64,000 bases of DNA from Hyperoplus lanceolatus (lineage: Eukaryota; Chordata; Actinopteri; Uranoscopiformes; Ammodytidae). Numbering within the stretch: position 1 is the first letter of the stretch; every line of letters begins with the position of its first letter. Shown here piece after piece: positions 15,713-32,185 of the stretch. Position numbers and translations under genes: made by a program. Location: positions 28,083,198 to 28,147,197 of the forward strand of contig CM049397.1 of NCBI GenBank assembly GCA_026929865.2, written 5' to 3'. The notes beneath the pieces were generated by a model. It had not been told where the DNA came from and did not search any database. It saw only the letters and a list, made by a program, of their open reading frames with translations.

Positions 15713-18212
15713 GCCTTGATCTCCCTGTGGATGGCAACGAGCTGAACAGATATCAATAAAGTATCATTACACATGAAAGACAGCAAAACCTGAAACTGAC
15801 TCTTGGTTTTTTCTTTCCTTGAGTTTTCATTTTTGCTGATAAATCCATATAAAGCTGAAGATAGGCAAGCAGAAATAAACGTTTGAATTTTGCTGACTGT
15901 TTCAATCTGGTCGTATTGACTAAAAATCCTGTTTCTTAATAATCGCTGTGTTACTGAACCTACTTTAAGTCTGACTGTCTGAAGTATTTTTGAGAAGAAA
16001 TACACCGTCACGAACCACCGCCATCGACAATGAGAGCAAGGAGAGAGAGCTTTTTTTTAATTTTGTAAAGTGGTGGGACATGGGTGATATGAGCACTGCC
16101 AACATTATTTTAAAAGCCTTAGTAAAGCAGCCTGTTTAAGAATCATACTTTAAAATCAGCGAGCAGAACATTGCGTTTCTGTCTCGTGTGAGCTGCGTGG
16201 CTCACACAGCTCACGTCTCCTCGTGTTATTGCTTCCCAAAAGCAGTTTGGGGATAATTATAAGACCATATCAGTTCTGCTCCATTTCACCACACACACAT
16301 ACTGTACACTCAAACTGAAACTAACGAACATCAGCAGTGAATAAGATCATTTCTGTTCCATATCATTTTGGCGGTTGTTTTTTTCCCCCTCTTCTTCTGC
16401 AGACTTTTCTGTTGCTTTATTTCCTCCTCTATAACATTTGGTATAGGTTGCTTTGAAGCAGCAGTAAACACTTGCTTTCTGTGCTTCTCTACTATCTATT
16501 ATAACTTGTCTCTCTAGTTTTCCCGATTAATTGTTTGCCAGTCTTTCTGTTTTTAGTATTTGGCTCTGTTTCTACCTGTCTACCTGTGACAAGTGCCTTT
16601 CACTTCAGTCCTTGTGCAGTGGTAAACATCACAGCCTGACAGCAATCAAATCAATGGGTCGCTTCCCACCACAATTAAAAGATTAAGCATTGTTGCATTT
16701 TACTGGCTCCTGACCTATCATATCAACAAAGAGAGTGAGGCAACAGGCCGCAGAGGAGAAGGGCAAAGAAAGCAGATTGAGCAACAGACAAAAAAAATTT
16801 AAAAAATACAAAAGAGGGATGGAAATCTACACGTCTGCTGTCTGCCTCCTTTTATTTTGATGTTATTTATGACTGATCTGTGGCACATGGTACAAAATCT
16901 ATAGCCTACATTATGTCCATTGTTTACAACTTGTGTCTGGGCTTTATGGTGCAGATCAGATGGTGATTGCAGTGAAAAGGTTCATGATAACAAATGGGAC
17001 TGTGTCCAAAAGGGAAATGTTCTGTATCTTTGTCATCAACATTCTTTAAGTGATGTTGCATTCACGGTGGACTTTCTGAATTTCGTTGTGAAAAGTCATT
17101 TACAAGATCATCTAAGATACATTCTGCAATGACTAACATTAATTAATCACAGGCGTCTATATCAAACAAGCAGGATCAACACCCATAGTAATCATCATCA
17201 CTGAGTGGGGGACAAGCCAGAAAATGTTCTGTTTTTTTAGTTTTTTTATTGTTATGCAGATGCTTTCATTTTACAGCCAAAAGCATTGCATCTCACAAAG
17301 CACTGGCTTCTGCCCCGTTGTCCACCTTTCACTCTCCCCACTTATCCCTCATGCATTTTCTCTCCTCACCCCTCATGCTGCTGTTTTCAGCTTTGTGCTC
17401 GACGAAATGGAACACAACAGAAACCACAGTCTGTACAGAGCATACAAGGATGCGTGTGCTGTATGAATGCAAATGCATAATGACACAAATAAAGTGAATG
17501 TATTGCTCACATGGAACCTAGATATTATAACATGCTGTGAATAGATATAATGCAAAAAGTAACAGGGGAAAAAAGAAAAACCTAGTTGATTATGGTCATA
17601 AACAAGGCTTATGATAAAAATACAATTTCCGTAGCAAAATATAATAATAAAAGTCCTTTGTAAATAGGTCATGAAATAAAGTATTTTGATTAAAAAAAAC
17701 TTTTCAGAAGTAATTTCAAACAAGATACAGATTTGTGGAAATACACAAGCGTGCAGACACACAGCCATCACTGTGGTCCTGGCTTTCTGTTTGTTGTCTG
17801 ACTGACAGTCAGTTTGGCACCACGGCGATTAATGACTCATCAGCAAGACACCGACTAATCAAAAACACACACACACACACTCGCACACATGCACAACCCC
17901 ATAATAGAAATACACACTGTAATTGTCAGTGATTGCATTTGAATACCTGCCCATGCTTCCACTGATTGGCATTGTGGCACAAATAGCGGATGGATCACTT
18001 GTTCCTCAAACCACGAAGCTATCAAATCACTAAAGGAACAAGCTTCTAGCTATCTTTTTTTTTATCTCTGATCTAGTCTATTGCATCTTTCTACATTGAT
18101 GCAGGTTCTGTTTCCAAAATGTCTGCAAGAGGTCCAAAACAGTGTTAATACTCTATTTTGAAGATAACGTATCTCTTGTAGCCGCTTTACAGCTTTCCAG
18201 AATACACAAGTA
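15713..18212. other. AT-rich noncoding sequence
   Basis: No gene or named repeat recognised. A short (CA)n lies at 17865-17888. Confidence 0.45.
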
Positions 18213-18254
18213 CGTTGTTGTTGTTGTTGTTGTTGTTGTTGTTGCTGTTGTTTT
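18213..18254. repeat. (GTT)n microsatellite
   Basis: About 13 trinucleotide units with one GCT interruption. Confidence 0.95.
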
Positions 18255-18523
18255 CCACTCTAAGTGAGTGCTGCCACACTCCCTCTGTAGTACATTCAAA
18301 GTGTTTCATGCACCAAAATCCCCACTAACCACTGATCATTCACTGCTTTGGAGAAATACAGGGTTTTGTTCTTTGTAAGAGTTGCAGAAAATACTACAGG
18401 TTTCCATATGGCAACAGTTGCAACTGTGTGGCACATCTTGGCCTTTGGTGGAAAAATATATTATTATAGTGATTGTAACAATAATGCAATTACGCAGTCA
18501 CCCATTCCAGAGAGACGAACAGT

Positions 18524-18553
18524 CAGACAGACAGACAGACAGACAGACAGAGA
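18524..18553. repeat. (CAGA)n microsatellite
   Basis: About seven CAGA units followed by related imperfect units. Confidence 0.85.
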
Positions 18554-18554
18554 A

Positions 18555-19244
18555 ACAAACAGACAGGCAGCGAGACATGGAAAGGAAGGGTATATTTCTT
18601 CTCCATTAAGATGCAAAGTGCTCCTGCTCCTTGGGGAGTGCAGACAAGTGGGAGAGGCGAAGAGAGGAGGAGACGGATAAATGAAGAGAGGAGAAAATGA
18701 GACGAGCGGACAGGAGACGGTGCGTTGATCAAAGTGTGCATATTCACAGCACTCTCCTCCACTAGATTAAATAATAATTACTCTCAACAGCTGCTCAACG
18801 AGCTCGCTCAGACTCATTATCACAATGTAGTACATGTGTACCACTTTCTAGAAACACGGAGCTTCATTGCTAAATAAGACGGCCACCAGGAGGAAATAAA
18901 AAAAAGCAGCATCTTCTCCGGGACAATGATTCCAGCGGAAATGTTACGCAGTTTATTATGCAGCGTTTGTGAAGACCTTTGGGAGGTTTGTTAATTCAAC
19001 AATAGATGTTCATCCGTCACATCTCCCGTCATTATTTAGCGGTTATTGAGTGCGATACAGAGTGTCACTGTCCTCTCAGTTTTATTCTTGACAAATTGTT
19101 CCTTCAGTAAAGTGAATTGATGTGTCTAATCTTATTTTAAGTTTCATCAAAACTGAATCAGTATTTTAATGTAAAGGATTTCTGAGCTTGTGCGGAAAGC
19201 AACCAGTAAAGACTACCACACATTTCACAGAGGTGAAGTGAGCA
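18555..19244. other. Noncoding sequence, nothing recognised
   Basis: Purine-rich at 18640-18720, otherwise unremarkable. Confidence 0.4.
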
Positions 19245-19452
19245 CTGTTGTAAACACTCCCTGTGTTCAAAATCGCATACTCTTTTTTTTTCAATTCTAC
19301 ATACTACATCTGACCACAAAAATAAACGTGTCAGGATGCAGTAGGCATAAGCTTTGGTCATACTTTTACTTATTTATTTCATCATAACATTGGGCCTTGA
19401 TCTTGCCTCTTGCTTTTATATCGGTCGCATCCCAGTTTGTTTTCATATGTAG
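19245..19452 (-). repeat. Dispersed repeat, inverted relative to 49757-50145
   Basis: Shared segments read in opposite orientation: AAATCGCATACTCTTT and TTCTACATACTACATC here match AAAGAGTATGCGATTC and GATGTAGTATGTAGAA there. CATAACATTGGGCCTTGATC and GCCTCTTGCTTTTATATC match near 49985-50030. No coding capacity. Probably a MITE; ends not resolved. Confidence 0.65.
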
Positions 19453-19893
19453 GCTCGGTCTTTACATACATGATGGGGTAAGAACATTACAAGCACCGCT
19501 CAATATAATTCAGTCAATTACACCAATGTTTAAATATGATTCATATGATTGAATCAGCCTCTCTACGACAGTGTCAGAAAGTGATTGTACAGGTTAAAAA
19601 AGTGATTGCACAGTAAAGTGGCCACTCTGTGTGTAGACTTTGTCCCATACTCACAATTAAAAAAGGCGAGCTGATTTAGAGTTGCTCACCTGTAACAGAG
19701 CAGAAATGATATAATGAAAGTGATATAACACAATGTAAAACTGTGGGGAGAAACTGGAATAATGAGATAACAGCTCTGTTGGTAATTTGCTCATTGGGGT
19801 TTAAAACTGTCATTCTTAACCTCCAGAGGCTAGATTGTGCTGTCGCATTAGTCACTGGTAACACTAGGCTACATGGTTGAGCAGTTGGGGGAG
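19453..19893. other. Noncoding sequence, nothing recognised
   Basis: Unremarkable AT-rich DNA. Confidence 0.4.
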
Positions 19894-19894
19894 T

Positions 19895-19992
<98 letters not shown>
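19895..19992. repeat. (GT)n microsatellite
   Basis: About 48 GT units. Confidence 0.98.
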
Positions 19993-19993
<1 letters not shown>

Positions 19994-20595
19994 CTGCTCT
20001 TGAAATGCCAGTAGGAGGGGAGCTTTTGTTCCAAAACACAGGGGAAGCAAGTGAATGGTGTTGAATCATCGATGCAGATCCGCTACAAACTCCCACAGAT
20101 ATACAGCACTTCAGCATGGTTGTTTAGTGTCTTGTGACAGCACAGATCTCACTATAGATTGCCATTTTGAGAAAACAAAACCAATTTAACCTACTACGGC
20201 GGGCCTTCTCTCTTTCAAACTCCCTCCTCCTCACCATAACTCTGCACTACATCCCACATCCAGCAGAATCACCATAATAACATAAATAACAATAACAGAG
20301 TGTGGCAGATGGTGGGCGAGCATGTCACACACAACTGGGTCAGCATGTTGGAGAATGGACCAGAGAGCACATTTTTTTTACCCAAGCAGTATAAAGACAC
20401 ATTGCTGCTAAAATAGATGTCTGCAGCTGAACTTGCACAATAAAGGCTATAAGAGTCCAATATAAAAGCAAGGAAGGCAAAGCAGGTGGGGGGGGCTCAG
20501 AAAGTTACCCAGAAACTATAAAATATTGTACTATATGTGAGTATTTTTTCGCCACTCTCTTTCAGTTAATTTATTCATTGTGACCATTACACTGT

Positions 20596-20596
<1 letters not shown>
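19993..20596. other. Noncoding sequence, nothing recognised
   Basis: No gene or element recognised. Confidence 0.4.

Positions 20597-20644
<48 letters not shown>
20597..20644. repeat. (GT)n microsatellite
   Basis: About 24 GT units. It faces the CA array at 20742-20866, making an inverted pair about 97 bases apart. Confidence 0.97.
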
Positions 20645-20648
<4 letters not shown>

Positions 20649-20741
20649 CCATGTTTGTTGTCTGTGTGACTGGCAGTCGGAAAGCATGAGAGTTGATGGC
20701 TAATCAGTGCATCACTTCCTAATTGGCTTAAATGTGCACAA

Positions 20742-21224
<483 letters not shown>

Positions 21225-21281
21225 TGGATGGATGGATGGATGGATGGATGGATGGATGGATGGATGGATGGATGGATGGAT
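21225..21281. repeat. (GGAT)n microsatellite
   Basis: About 14 GGAT units. Confidence 0.97.
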
Positions 21282-21539
21282 ATGGCCAAACTCCTCTGAA
21301 GACTGCATTGAGAGTTGTTGAGACCAAGATGGCAGAACCCATTGAAGCATATTAGCTTTGTTGAGTCATCAAGATTTTTTTACTTCTTCTGTCAAAGTAT
21401 AAACTGCTGCATGAAGGTGAAATGGAGACTTACAAGGAGACATACAAGACTGGATTCGATGGTACAAAAATTTATTTTATTTTTAAATATTTTATTTATA
21501 TACATTTTTAAAAACAATTGTTTTTAACAATACTCAGAA

Positions 21540-21830
21540 AAAGAAGCACATACAAAAGACATAATACGAAAAAAATAAAATAATTTTTTTTTAAAAAGAC
21601 AGCCAGCACTCACTCATTTTAAATTCTTAATTTGATCAGTGAAAGGGCCCCGAATATTTTCAAATTTGCAGTGGGAGGAAAACAAACCAAATCGAACCTC
21701 TTCATGATGCAAACAAGAAGTCATTTAACCACTTTTTGAAGCAGGGAGGAGAAGTTGACTTCCATTCTCTTAAAATAATCCGCTTTGCATTGTTTGCAAT
21801 GACCATACCAAACATGAGAACTTGTTGTAA
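21540..21830 (-). mobile_element. L1-like LINE, ORF2 C-terminal remnant
   Basis: The reverse-strand translation gives AKRIILREWKSTSPPCFKKW, followed after a few codons by an in-frame stop, then more broken sequence. The KWKS-PP-xxxW pattern with an upstream AKR-I is the conserved C-terminal tail of vertebrate L1-type ORF2 proteins. Only this tail is present, so the copy is 5'-truncated. The A/T-rich 21460-21600 region would be its 3' end. Several stops make it clearly dead. Confidence 0.6.
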
Positions 21831-21835
21831 AATGT

Positions 21836-22286
21836 AAAAATGTATTTTATATCAACTGTGTGAACTTATATTGATCCATTAGCAACCAAGCTAATTAGCT
21901 TGCAAACTCAGTCATCATTGAAGTAGGCTAAGTGAGAACAAAATAAGTGCAAGTTTGGGGATCTTTTGTGCCATTTGTGCACTAGCTAGCACGTTAGCGG
22001 TTTGCTCGCCAAAAATCAATTATCTTTGCAGGAATCAAATTCCAATTTGCCTCAGCTGGCAGGGTCAACACAAGACCTATTCATTAAGGGCCTCATTACA
22101 TGGGTTTTCGCCGCCTTTTAGCCCAACACCAGTGACAGGCCCCACTGATGTTTTTAGAGCGAAAGGGCAGCAAATTTATGCAGCCAGGTTTAGATATGTT
22201 GTGGTCAAAACCCTTATAAAAGTTGAGGATATTTTTGCAGATCATTTATACAACAATCACATGTGGGTGTTTTGCTTTGGTATGAG
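21836..22286. other. Noncoding sequence before the GATA array
   Basis: No gene or named element recognised. Confidence 0.4.
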
Positions 22287-22730
<444 letters not shown>

Positions 22731-23853
22731 TTTTTACCTGAATGTGAAAGGCATATTTCTTTTCAGGATGCATCATTCGTGACTGAATTACAGAAATGAT
22801 TTCTAATAAGTAGATCCTGCACACAACATCTCTGTGAAAAGATAAACAGTTCTCATCTCAGTCCCTGTCAGACTGGCACATGAAAAGACTGAAGATGCCT
22901 CGCCCTTTCTATGCGCGCAGATGGGGAACAGAGCAGGAGATTGAATGGGTGATAGGGAGGGAGGACAGAGTAGAGGAAGTGGGAGAAAATGGAAGCGGGA
23001 AACTGAAGGATGAGAGTGGTGCTAGGAGAGGAGGAGATGAAGGAGGGAGAGCAAGAGAAGATAGGCAGAGAGGCAATGAAAGCCCCTTATGTGTCTATGT
23101 GAGTGACAGCCATGTATGAATATTGCATGTGTGATTAGGGAGCAGACACGATGGGGCATAAATGGCTTGTTAACCGAGGGCCCCTTAATACTGGCAGTGC
23201 AATAGAAAGGCCCGGGAGAAAGGAAGCAGGGAAGGAGAGAAGGAGAGGGCGGCACCAAAATACAGACAGAGAAAGAGCTGAGAGGGAGCGAGGGAGGGAG
23301 GGAGGGAGAAAGTTGGAGATGGAAAAGATAAAAGTTAAATTAAAGGACAAAGAAAAATTACTTGATCTTTTATTAGCTGATACAGCAGCACATGAGAGCA
23401 GAAGACCACAGAGAAAATGATGAAAAGCTGCCAACATTGGATAGACAAACAGATACTATTCTCAACAGACCTTCGAGATCGATTCAGATTTTTTTAGACA
23501 GCCAATATCTAGAGATTTGAGATTTGTTTATCTAAAATAGGGACAGTGAATATTAATGAAAATGTATGTAAAAATGCAAGATTATAGGCGATGGCTAATT
23601 CACATTAGTCCCATTGACAGGTTGATGTTAAATTAAAAACCTAACAGTTAAATCAACTTATTTTACACCATCGTTGGACCACTACATACCATATACGCAT
23701 TATTCTCCCTCTACATAAGACCGCTGCTCCTGTCGAACTTAAACACAAGCACTGCTGTGCTGACAACACACAGCTTTTTTCTTTCTTGTTCCCTTACGAA
23801 ACTTAGGTGGAGACACACATCACTGCTTAGGTGATGATCGTCAGATGTAAAGG
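22731..23853. other. Purine-rich then AT-rich noncoding sequence
   Basis: 22920-23320 is strongly purine-rich on the plus strand. No gene recognised. Confidence 0.4.
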
Positions 23854-23945
23854 GCTTAAAGGCCAGGACACACCGGTCCGACTATCTGAAAAGGGGGCAC
23901 CTCGAATTTGACCTGGACAAGGCTCGTGTCCCTGCAGGTGAAAGG
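23854..23945. mobile_element. Fragment of the GGCCAGGACACACCGG MITE family
   Basis: AAAGGCCAGGACACACCGGT, then CCGACTATCTGAAAA, matches the left end of the complete element at 50831-51460. TCGTGTCCCTGC, about 60 bases on, matches its right half. This looks like an internally deleted or recombined copy that has lost its right end. Confidence 0.65.
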
Positions 23946-25270
23946 AAGACCTTATTGTATTTTACCATCACCATTGAAGATATTGGGACGCTACCAACTC
24001 AGACAGCGAAGAACCTATAACACCCTCTTCGTCTTAGCCCCTGTTGCAATTCAAACTAAAATCGGCATCATTGTAGTCAACACATTTTTTGATTACTACA
24101 ACTATACAATTATAATCAATTTACTAAAACATGGTTTGTAGAGATTTCTTGACATTGTATCTTGATATTTCTATTTTCTTCAATAGACTGTGTAAATAAT
24201 TCTCACTAATTGTTGGCCAACTGTAAACAGCACGTTTGAAAGGCTGGCATGAGCAGTAACATTTGGATTTTAATTGTTTTGCTTTCATTGTTTGCAGCAT
24301 TCTTTACAAGTTATTGAGTGGTATGGGTTTTTATGTTTTGCAGCATCTCAAACTGTCTGGCAGGCAGCGCTGTAGCTTAGAATGGGCAGTGTTGGACATC
24401 GCTAATCGAAAGTGCCAGATTTGGCACGTGTCACATATTGACAGCGCAGCGGACACTTTCTCTACTCCAAATTCTTGCTGCAGGACACTTTCTGGCAGAA
24501 GGAATTAGCTGTCCAAGCCCGATATACACACGCACATGAGCACGCAAACACGGACACCCAACAGACGCACACACATACACTCACACTCACAGTCGTATGT
24601 GCAATCAAGAGCAAAAATGTGTTGCAGAAAGGACAAAATGAGACACAGACTTAGTGGGGGTGGGTGGTTTTGGTGTGAACATGCAAATGACAGGCGTATG
24701 GATGAGAATAACCAGCCAATGTGTCCCTCTGTTTTCCTTTCCCTTATATTTCTATGAATAAAAGATTGACAGGTCTATTTTATACACACGCAGAGTGATT
24801 CCATCATTTGATGTGTCTTTTTTGACATTTTAGTTGCTCCATCACGGTCTCTTATGCAATTTATTCATACTATTTCACTCTCATCTCTGGCTTCATGTCT
24901 CTATTTTTTCTGTGGATGTTTATGCATCGATGCATTTGTGGATTTCTTTACTTTTTTAATTTTTTAATTTATTAATTAATTTAATATTTAATATTAATAT
25001 TAAAATAAGCAGCTGTGGTTAAAATCACTGACCATTGTGGGCCCTCAGGCAAGACCTTTCGTGCTTTCTTCCCACCTCAAGTTGGAAGTCGCTTCTGATA
25101 AAAGCTTCAGCCAAATGAAATGTAATCTGTCCGCTGTGTTTCTGTTAAACATTGCTCTGTAGCTTCTGTTGTAAATGTCAAAGCAATACTTCAGCTGAAG
25201 TGATACAGTCTCCAGTGACCGAAGGGGCAATTAAAGCTGGGGTGGAGGATTTGGGGAGAAAATGGCAGTT
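23946..25270. other. Noncoding sequence, nothing recognised
   Basis: AT-rich (notably 24945-25010). No gene recognised. Confidence 0.4.
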
Positions 25271-25274
25271 GAGA

Positions 25275-25535
25275 TAGAAATTCAAATCAAATCAAATCAG
25301 TTTTATTTGTATAGCCCAAAATCACAAATGCATTTGCCTCAGTGGGCTTTACATTTCATACAATATGATACACTATGACACCCTGCCCTTACACCCTTAG
25401 CTCGGCTGAGAAAAAATTCCCAGTAAAAACCCTTTACTGGGATTTTAAAAAATTTAAGAAATCTCAGGGAGAGTCGACAAAGTAAGGGATCCCTCTCCCA
25501 GGACGGACATACTGCAATAGATGTCACAAGTAGAG
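25275..25535 (-). mobile_element. LINE-like 3' UTR fragment common in percomorph fishes
   Basis: Read on the minus strand it ends GGGCTATACAAATAAAACTG followed by (ATTTG)n, the usual 3' tail of a non-LTR retrotransposon. Upstream are GATCCCTTACTTTGTCGACT and CCAGTAAAGGGTTTTTACTG. I recognise it as a very common fish interspersed sequence, but the exact LINE family is uncertain. Confidence 0.6.
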
Positions 25536-26161
25536 AAAATCACAAAGGAATTTGATCATTGACCAGGTGATTACATTCGATTACCAGATACCCCTCCACT
25601 TGTTCTCTTTGGTCCCTCCCCTATGGTCCCTCCCTGACACTCTCTACACCAATAAAGTTGTGCCAAAGTGAATGGACAGTCCCAACAGCCAATAAAAAAA
25701 GAGAATCGGAGCCTCGCTCTGATTGGTCAAAATGTATAGCTCATGTTAATTTTGACCAATCAGAAATCACATACCCCAGCTTTAAATCAACACTTAAAGT
25801 AAACGTGAAGTGTTCCTTCAAGGTTTTATAGGCCTGAGCTTGCCAATTGTAGACCACAACTTGTGGCCTACAATTGGCGAGCTCAGTTATTGAAAATTAG
25901 TAATATAGACCTTAGTTGAACTGCTAGGTTTCCATCTCTCTCTCCCTCTCTTTTTATTCCATTAAATATTTGATACTGACACAAATGCTATCAAATTCTA
26001 CAAAAGGAAAATGACATTGAGTATAAATTGAAAGTGATTATAGGTTGTTGTTAATATTCATCTAATTTAATTAAATGACTTACAGTATATATTTAAATTA
26101 AACCAGGTTCGCTTCTTACATTTATTTTGCCTATTCATGTATCTTCTAATTAATCTTTTTA
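25536..26161. other. AT-rich noncoding sequence
   Basis: Contains a short direct/inverted pair around 25840-25885 (TTGCCAATTGTAGACCACAA and TTGTGGCCTACAATTGGCGA), a local palindrome. Nothing else recognised. Confidence 0.45.
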
Positions 26162-26165
26162 TTAA

Positions 26166-26663
26166 AGAGGACCTATGATGCTTTTTGACTTTTATGACCT
26201 ATAAACGTTGTTATGATGATTCATAGTCATGCTTAACCATACTAAATTATCAAATAATGACTTACATGCATTTCGACATATTCCCTGCTGACCGTCTGGG
26301 GTGTCTGTGCAGAGCACTAAACACTATTCTAGCCAGTCGAGAAGTCACGTCTTCAAAGCGGTCTACCCTTTCATAATTTGTGACGTCGCATAAAACTTTG
26401 TGACGTCTCCACGCGGATGTTTCCATGTATGGTAATGCTGTCACTTCCCTGTTCGCGTCTGCCTCGCGCCCTTATAGTTCCATGCTCGGAGGGAGCCGAA
26501 GCACACACACTCAAGTGTTGACAGGATGTGCTGGATCGCCAAAATAAGAGAAAGAGCTTCCCGAAAATCTACATAGTTTTTTGTGATGTGATTCGTGTCA
26601 GGTTGCTCTATAGCAGTGTAAAACAAGAAATTAAGACCAGAAAAGTAGCATAATAGGTCCTCT
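26166..26663. mobile_element. TTAA-type MITE, copy B (complete)
   Basis: The ends are inverted (AGAGGACCTATGATGCT on the left; read inward from the right AGAGGACCTATTATGCT). Perfect TTAA flanks lie at 26162-26165 and 26664-26667. 498 bp, noncoding, homologous to 12434-13006. The TTAA target is characteristic of piggyBac and Kolobok transposases. Confidence 0.88.
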
Positions 26664-26996
26664 TTAATAATTGAACACATACAATGTGAAAACATGACAA
26701 CAAATTCCCATGTTACCAATACCGAAATGCATTTATTTATTTATTTATTTTTTCTGAAAAACAGTGTAAGAAAACTTGAATCAAATGTTGAATAAAAAGC
26801 AAACATTTTAATTTGTGGCCCTAAGGGTAATATTTGACATGCCATTGGTTTTTTCCCTTCTATTCTAGCATTTTCTGTTAGCATACAACATTGGAGACGT
26901 GCCTGGGCACCCACAGGTGTACAAGCTGTATCGCTATGCTGCTTAGTATTACAGTAAAAGCCAAGCAACCATCAGAATCACAGCAACCCCCTGAAT

Positions 26997-26999
<3 letters not shown>
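26664..26999. other. Noncoding sequence, nothing recognised
   Basis: Unremarkable. Confidence 0.35.

Positions 27000-27092
<93 letters not shown>
27000..27092. repeat. (CA)n microsatellite
   Basis: About 46 CA units. Confidence 0.98.
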
Positions 27093-29680
<2,588 letters not shown>

Positions 29681-29684
29681 CTCT

Positions 29685-29870
29685 TGTACTCCTGTCTTTG
29701 TGAGGACCAATTTGAATCATAGAGTAAGGACCTTAGAAAGTCAAGACATTTTCGTAGTTTGTGTGTTAGAGGGCTAACGCTTGCTTTTGGGGGTGAAGGT
29801 AAAAATAAGGTTTAGGATAAGGTTAAGTAAAGGTTGGGGTGAGGCTTATTTCTCTACAAGTATAGAAATG
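29685..29870. repeat. Dispersed fish repeat (GAGGACCAA / GGTTTAGGATAAGG type)
   Basis: TCTTTGTGAGGACCAATTTG followed by TTTAGGATAAGGTTAAGTAA matches from memory a very common vertebrate low-copy-structure repeat. Family name not known to me. Confidence 0.4.
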
Positions 29871-30830
29871 ATAAATGTGTTTGTGTAAGGGGGAGACAGG
29901 TAAAGATATAAAGTAGGATTATGTGCACAACATTGTACTAAGCTGGATCGAAATCAAACATATCGGGACCAATGTCTGCTCTTTTCAAATTTCAGACTTG
30001 CTCTGACAATAAGTATTATCGTATCATATCTCATCAAACACAAGTTCTGAAGAAAAACTAAATTTCTATGGGAGTCCTATTTCAGCTAAACCCAGCCAAC
30101 CGCTCACATCATTTCAAGTTGTTCTGTTCCAGTCAGCATCAGTCCGCTTCAATCTGCATTTTTGCCAATGAGGAAAATTCTTCACACAGTGCAGTGCAGC
30201 TCATCAAAACAATTCTGAGACAATATAGTGATAACCAAATGCAGGGGGATGTACTATCTCAACTGTCAATTTACATGATGGTAATAATGTTTTTTAAAGT
30301 AGTCCTACATGAACATCTCACTATTACATTAACATTAGTAAAGTAGAGGTAAAGCAAACAGGCATTGGGGCTAATTGCTAGTGTTAGAAAGTGCCACAGC
30401 TTTTGTGTCACAAAGCCCACATTAGCAACAGTTGTAACAAGGTCTAAAAATGTGGATAAAACAATGAATAAAAGGAATTTTTCGTAATATACAAAAGTCT
30501 GTAAAATCCAATTCAAATTTCAAGAGTTGATTTAAAATAGGTTAAGCATAAATGCAAAAAATGTCATATAACATATTCTAAAGTAAGTCCAAACAATGTA
30601 GTAAATGATATCCTGCTGAAATCTTTCTGTATAGAAAAACATGTCATTATGTGTGTCATTGTACTCAAGTTAGAATCTATTTTAATCTAATTTTTTTTTA
30701 ATCTGTTCACATCAATATGCAGAAATAAAAATAATTTAAAGTAATACAGCAGTCTCTTTGAATTTTCAACATTACAATGCCAATATTTTCAAAATCAATT
30801 AAAGAAAAAAAAGTGTCTCTATGACTCATC

Positions 30831-30832
<2 letters not shown>
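29871..30832. other. AT-rich noncoding sequence
   Basis: Nothing recognised. Confidence 0.4.

Positions 30833-30920
<88 letters not shown>
30833..30920. repeat. (GT)n microsatellite
   Basis: About 43 GT units. Confidence 0.98.
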
Positions 30921-30922
<2 letters not shown>

Positions 30923-32075
30923 GCTGGGAGAGGCAGAGGCGCAGGTGGTGAAGTTTCAGGCATGGAAAGCCTTTGGAGACTGTTCAAACCACCAAGGACC
31001 AAAAGAAGAACATTTTCTAGCTGTGTTCTTTCTATTTTTCTATCTTGTCACCACTGCCTCTCTTTTTTACACACTCTTCTCCGCTTCGCCACATGTGATA
31101 TTTTGTATTTAATGCAATAATCCCTTCTCCTTAGTTTTACTCTCCATGCGAGTTCTGTACACATAGCTCCATCTAGTGGTGAACCCTATGGATGGTAAAT
31201 TCCGCCTTCACAGTGATCTCTGTATTGTGCAGCCTATACAATAACATTTCAATGGAAATTATTCTGATATGTTAAAGGGATATTTCAACTAATATTTTGG
31301 AAATATGCTAATTGGGCTTCCTTGTATTTATATTTACCCTTTATGCTAAGCTAATTGCCTCCTGGCTCCATATCCATACTTAACCCATGGAAATAAAAGT
31401 GAAAGTGGTATCAATCTACTCATCTAACGTCTGAATATGAAAAAAGTGTAGTTCGAACTGTCCAATGATGACACATCAATAAAGGGACAAAATAATGCCA
31501 CAAAGACAACTTGGGGAGGAATTATTAGGATCAGACAAAGACGCAAGAAACAACCTCATCAATGTAAACATATAACTAAAGAGCCGAAGAGTATAATCTA
31601 GACGAATGACAACTATAAGTGTTTTTCAGCTGTATTCCTTCAAATCCTTCTCTCCTTCCTGTGTTCCTAACTTCCCTTTCTCCCACAGCCCACCACCCTT
31701 GTTTTCTCTTCTGCTTGTTCTCTCCGTTCCTTCACTTCTTCTTCTTCTTCTTCTTACTCTACTTCCCTCCCTTGCTTTCGTTTCCTCTCTCCCTCCTCCT
31801 GCTGCCGTGGGCAACCCTGCTGCCATGCCATTTGAGATCCACTGGAGGGGGGAGTGTTGAAGCAGAACAGACTCTCTCTCTTTACCTTGTGCTGTCACCC
31901 AGACACCTGAGGACATCCTTATAGATGTGTAAAGCGTGTAGTGTGGCAGCGGGGACACGTGTCACCTGAACACCCCAGGACTCTCCTTAGAGACTGCTTT
32001 ATCCATCAAAGTGTGTGTGAATCAGGTGCTCACCCGTGGGTTTCACTGAGCGTTACAAAGGTTCAGCAGACTATG
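30921..32075. other. Noncoding sequence with a pyrimidine-rich stretch
   Basis: 31640-31800 is pyrimidine-rich and includes (CTT)n at 31738-31756. No gene recognised. Confidence 0.4.
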
Positions 32076-32077
32076 AT

Positions 32078-32132
<55 letters not shown>

Positions 32133-32185
32133 ATCTATCTATCTGGCCTATCTATCTATCTATCTATCTATCTCTCTCTCTATCT
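32076..32185. repeat. Compound (TTCT)n/(ATCT)n microsatellite
   Basis: About 13 TTCT units, then ATCT units to about 32183. Confidence 0.97.
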